A DNA stretch of 6,392 bases from an uncultured Alphaproteobacteria bacterium (GTDB taxonomy: Bacteria; Pseudomonadota; Alphaproteobacteria; RF32; CAG-239), in assembly GCA_900551585.1 (NCBI GenBank), contig URWU01000092.1:1-6392 (forward strand), given 5' to 3'. The notes below the pieces were generated by a model, which did not search any database, had not been told where the DNA came from, and saw only the letters and a list, made by a program, of their open reading frames with translations. A program made the translations under genes and the position numbers. Within the stretch, counting starts at the first letter, position 1. Each line of letters opens with the position of its first letter. Below, one piece after another: positions 6,338 to 6,392 of the stretch.

Positions 6338-6392
6338 CTGTCTCTTATACACATCTCCCGAGCCCACGAGACGGAGCTACATCTCGTATGCC
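6338..6392 (+). other. Nextera read-2 adapter, i7 index and P7 start (artificial)
   Basis: CTGTCTCTTATACACATCT (6338-6356) is the Tn5 mosaic end in reverse. It is followed by the read-2 adapter (6357-6372), an 8-base i7 index GGAGCTAC (6373-6380, which I recall as Nextera XT N718) and ATCTCGTATGCC, the start of P7 (6381-6392). One extra C is present (CCC instead of CC at 6357-6359), probably a sequencing or assembly error. None of this is genomic; the genome ends at 6337. Confidence 0.98.

Noticed and set aside
1..6392. Inverted 19-base Tn5 mosaic ends flanking the whole window, as if a transposon
   Set aside because: They are continuous with Illumina adapter, index and P7 sequence; no transposase gene is present. 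Library artefact.

Overview
The window is a 6,300-base genomic insert (38-6337) flanked on both sides by Illumina Nextera (Tn5) library adapter sequence. Bases 1-37 and 6338-6392 are therefore artificial and say nothing about the organism. The true neighbours of the first and last genes are unknown.

The insert looks like a Gram-negative bacterium, most likely a proteobacterium. The first gene encodes a secreted protein with a Sec signal peptide and a LprI/DUF1311-like pattern. The histidine kinase has the 'SHDLRQP' H-box common in proteobacterial sensor kinases. Base composition is moderately AT-leaning by eye, genes are tightly packed, and the standard genetic code fits. An AT-leaning alphaproteobacterium is my best guess, but nothing in the window (no rRNA, no marker gene) proves it.

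There are two convergent transcription units. On the + strand, 82-528 encodes a small exported LprI-like protein, followed by an intrinsic terminator at 553-586. On the - strand, five genes run from 6302 down to 565 as one compact operon: an ABC ATPase (GldA-like), an ABC-2 type permease (GldF-like), a GldG-family membrane-anchored auxiliary protein, a DUF4340 membrane-anchored protein, and a soluble PAS-PAS histidine kinase. Junctions are 5 nt, 10 nt, an 8-nt overlap and 10 nt, so co-transcription and translational coupling are likely. The two units meet tail to tail, and the terminator hairpin of the + strand gene contains the last codons of the kinase.

Inferred working picture: the ATPase and permease form the core of an ABC-2 exporter or mechanochemical complex in the inner membrane. 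The GldG-family and DUF4340 proteins add large periplasmic domains to it. The histidine kinase at the end of the operon may sense a cytoplasmic cue connected with this complex. The transporter set is a known family arrangement (first described in Bacteroidetes gliding, but widespread in non-gliding bacteria with no settled substrate). The attached orphan kinase is the least ordinary part. I found no mobile element, CRISPR array, RNA gene or defence system.
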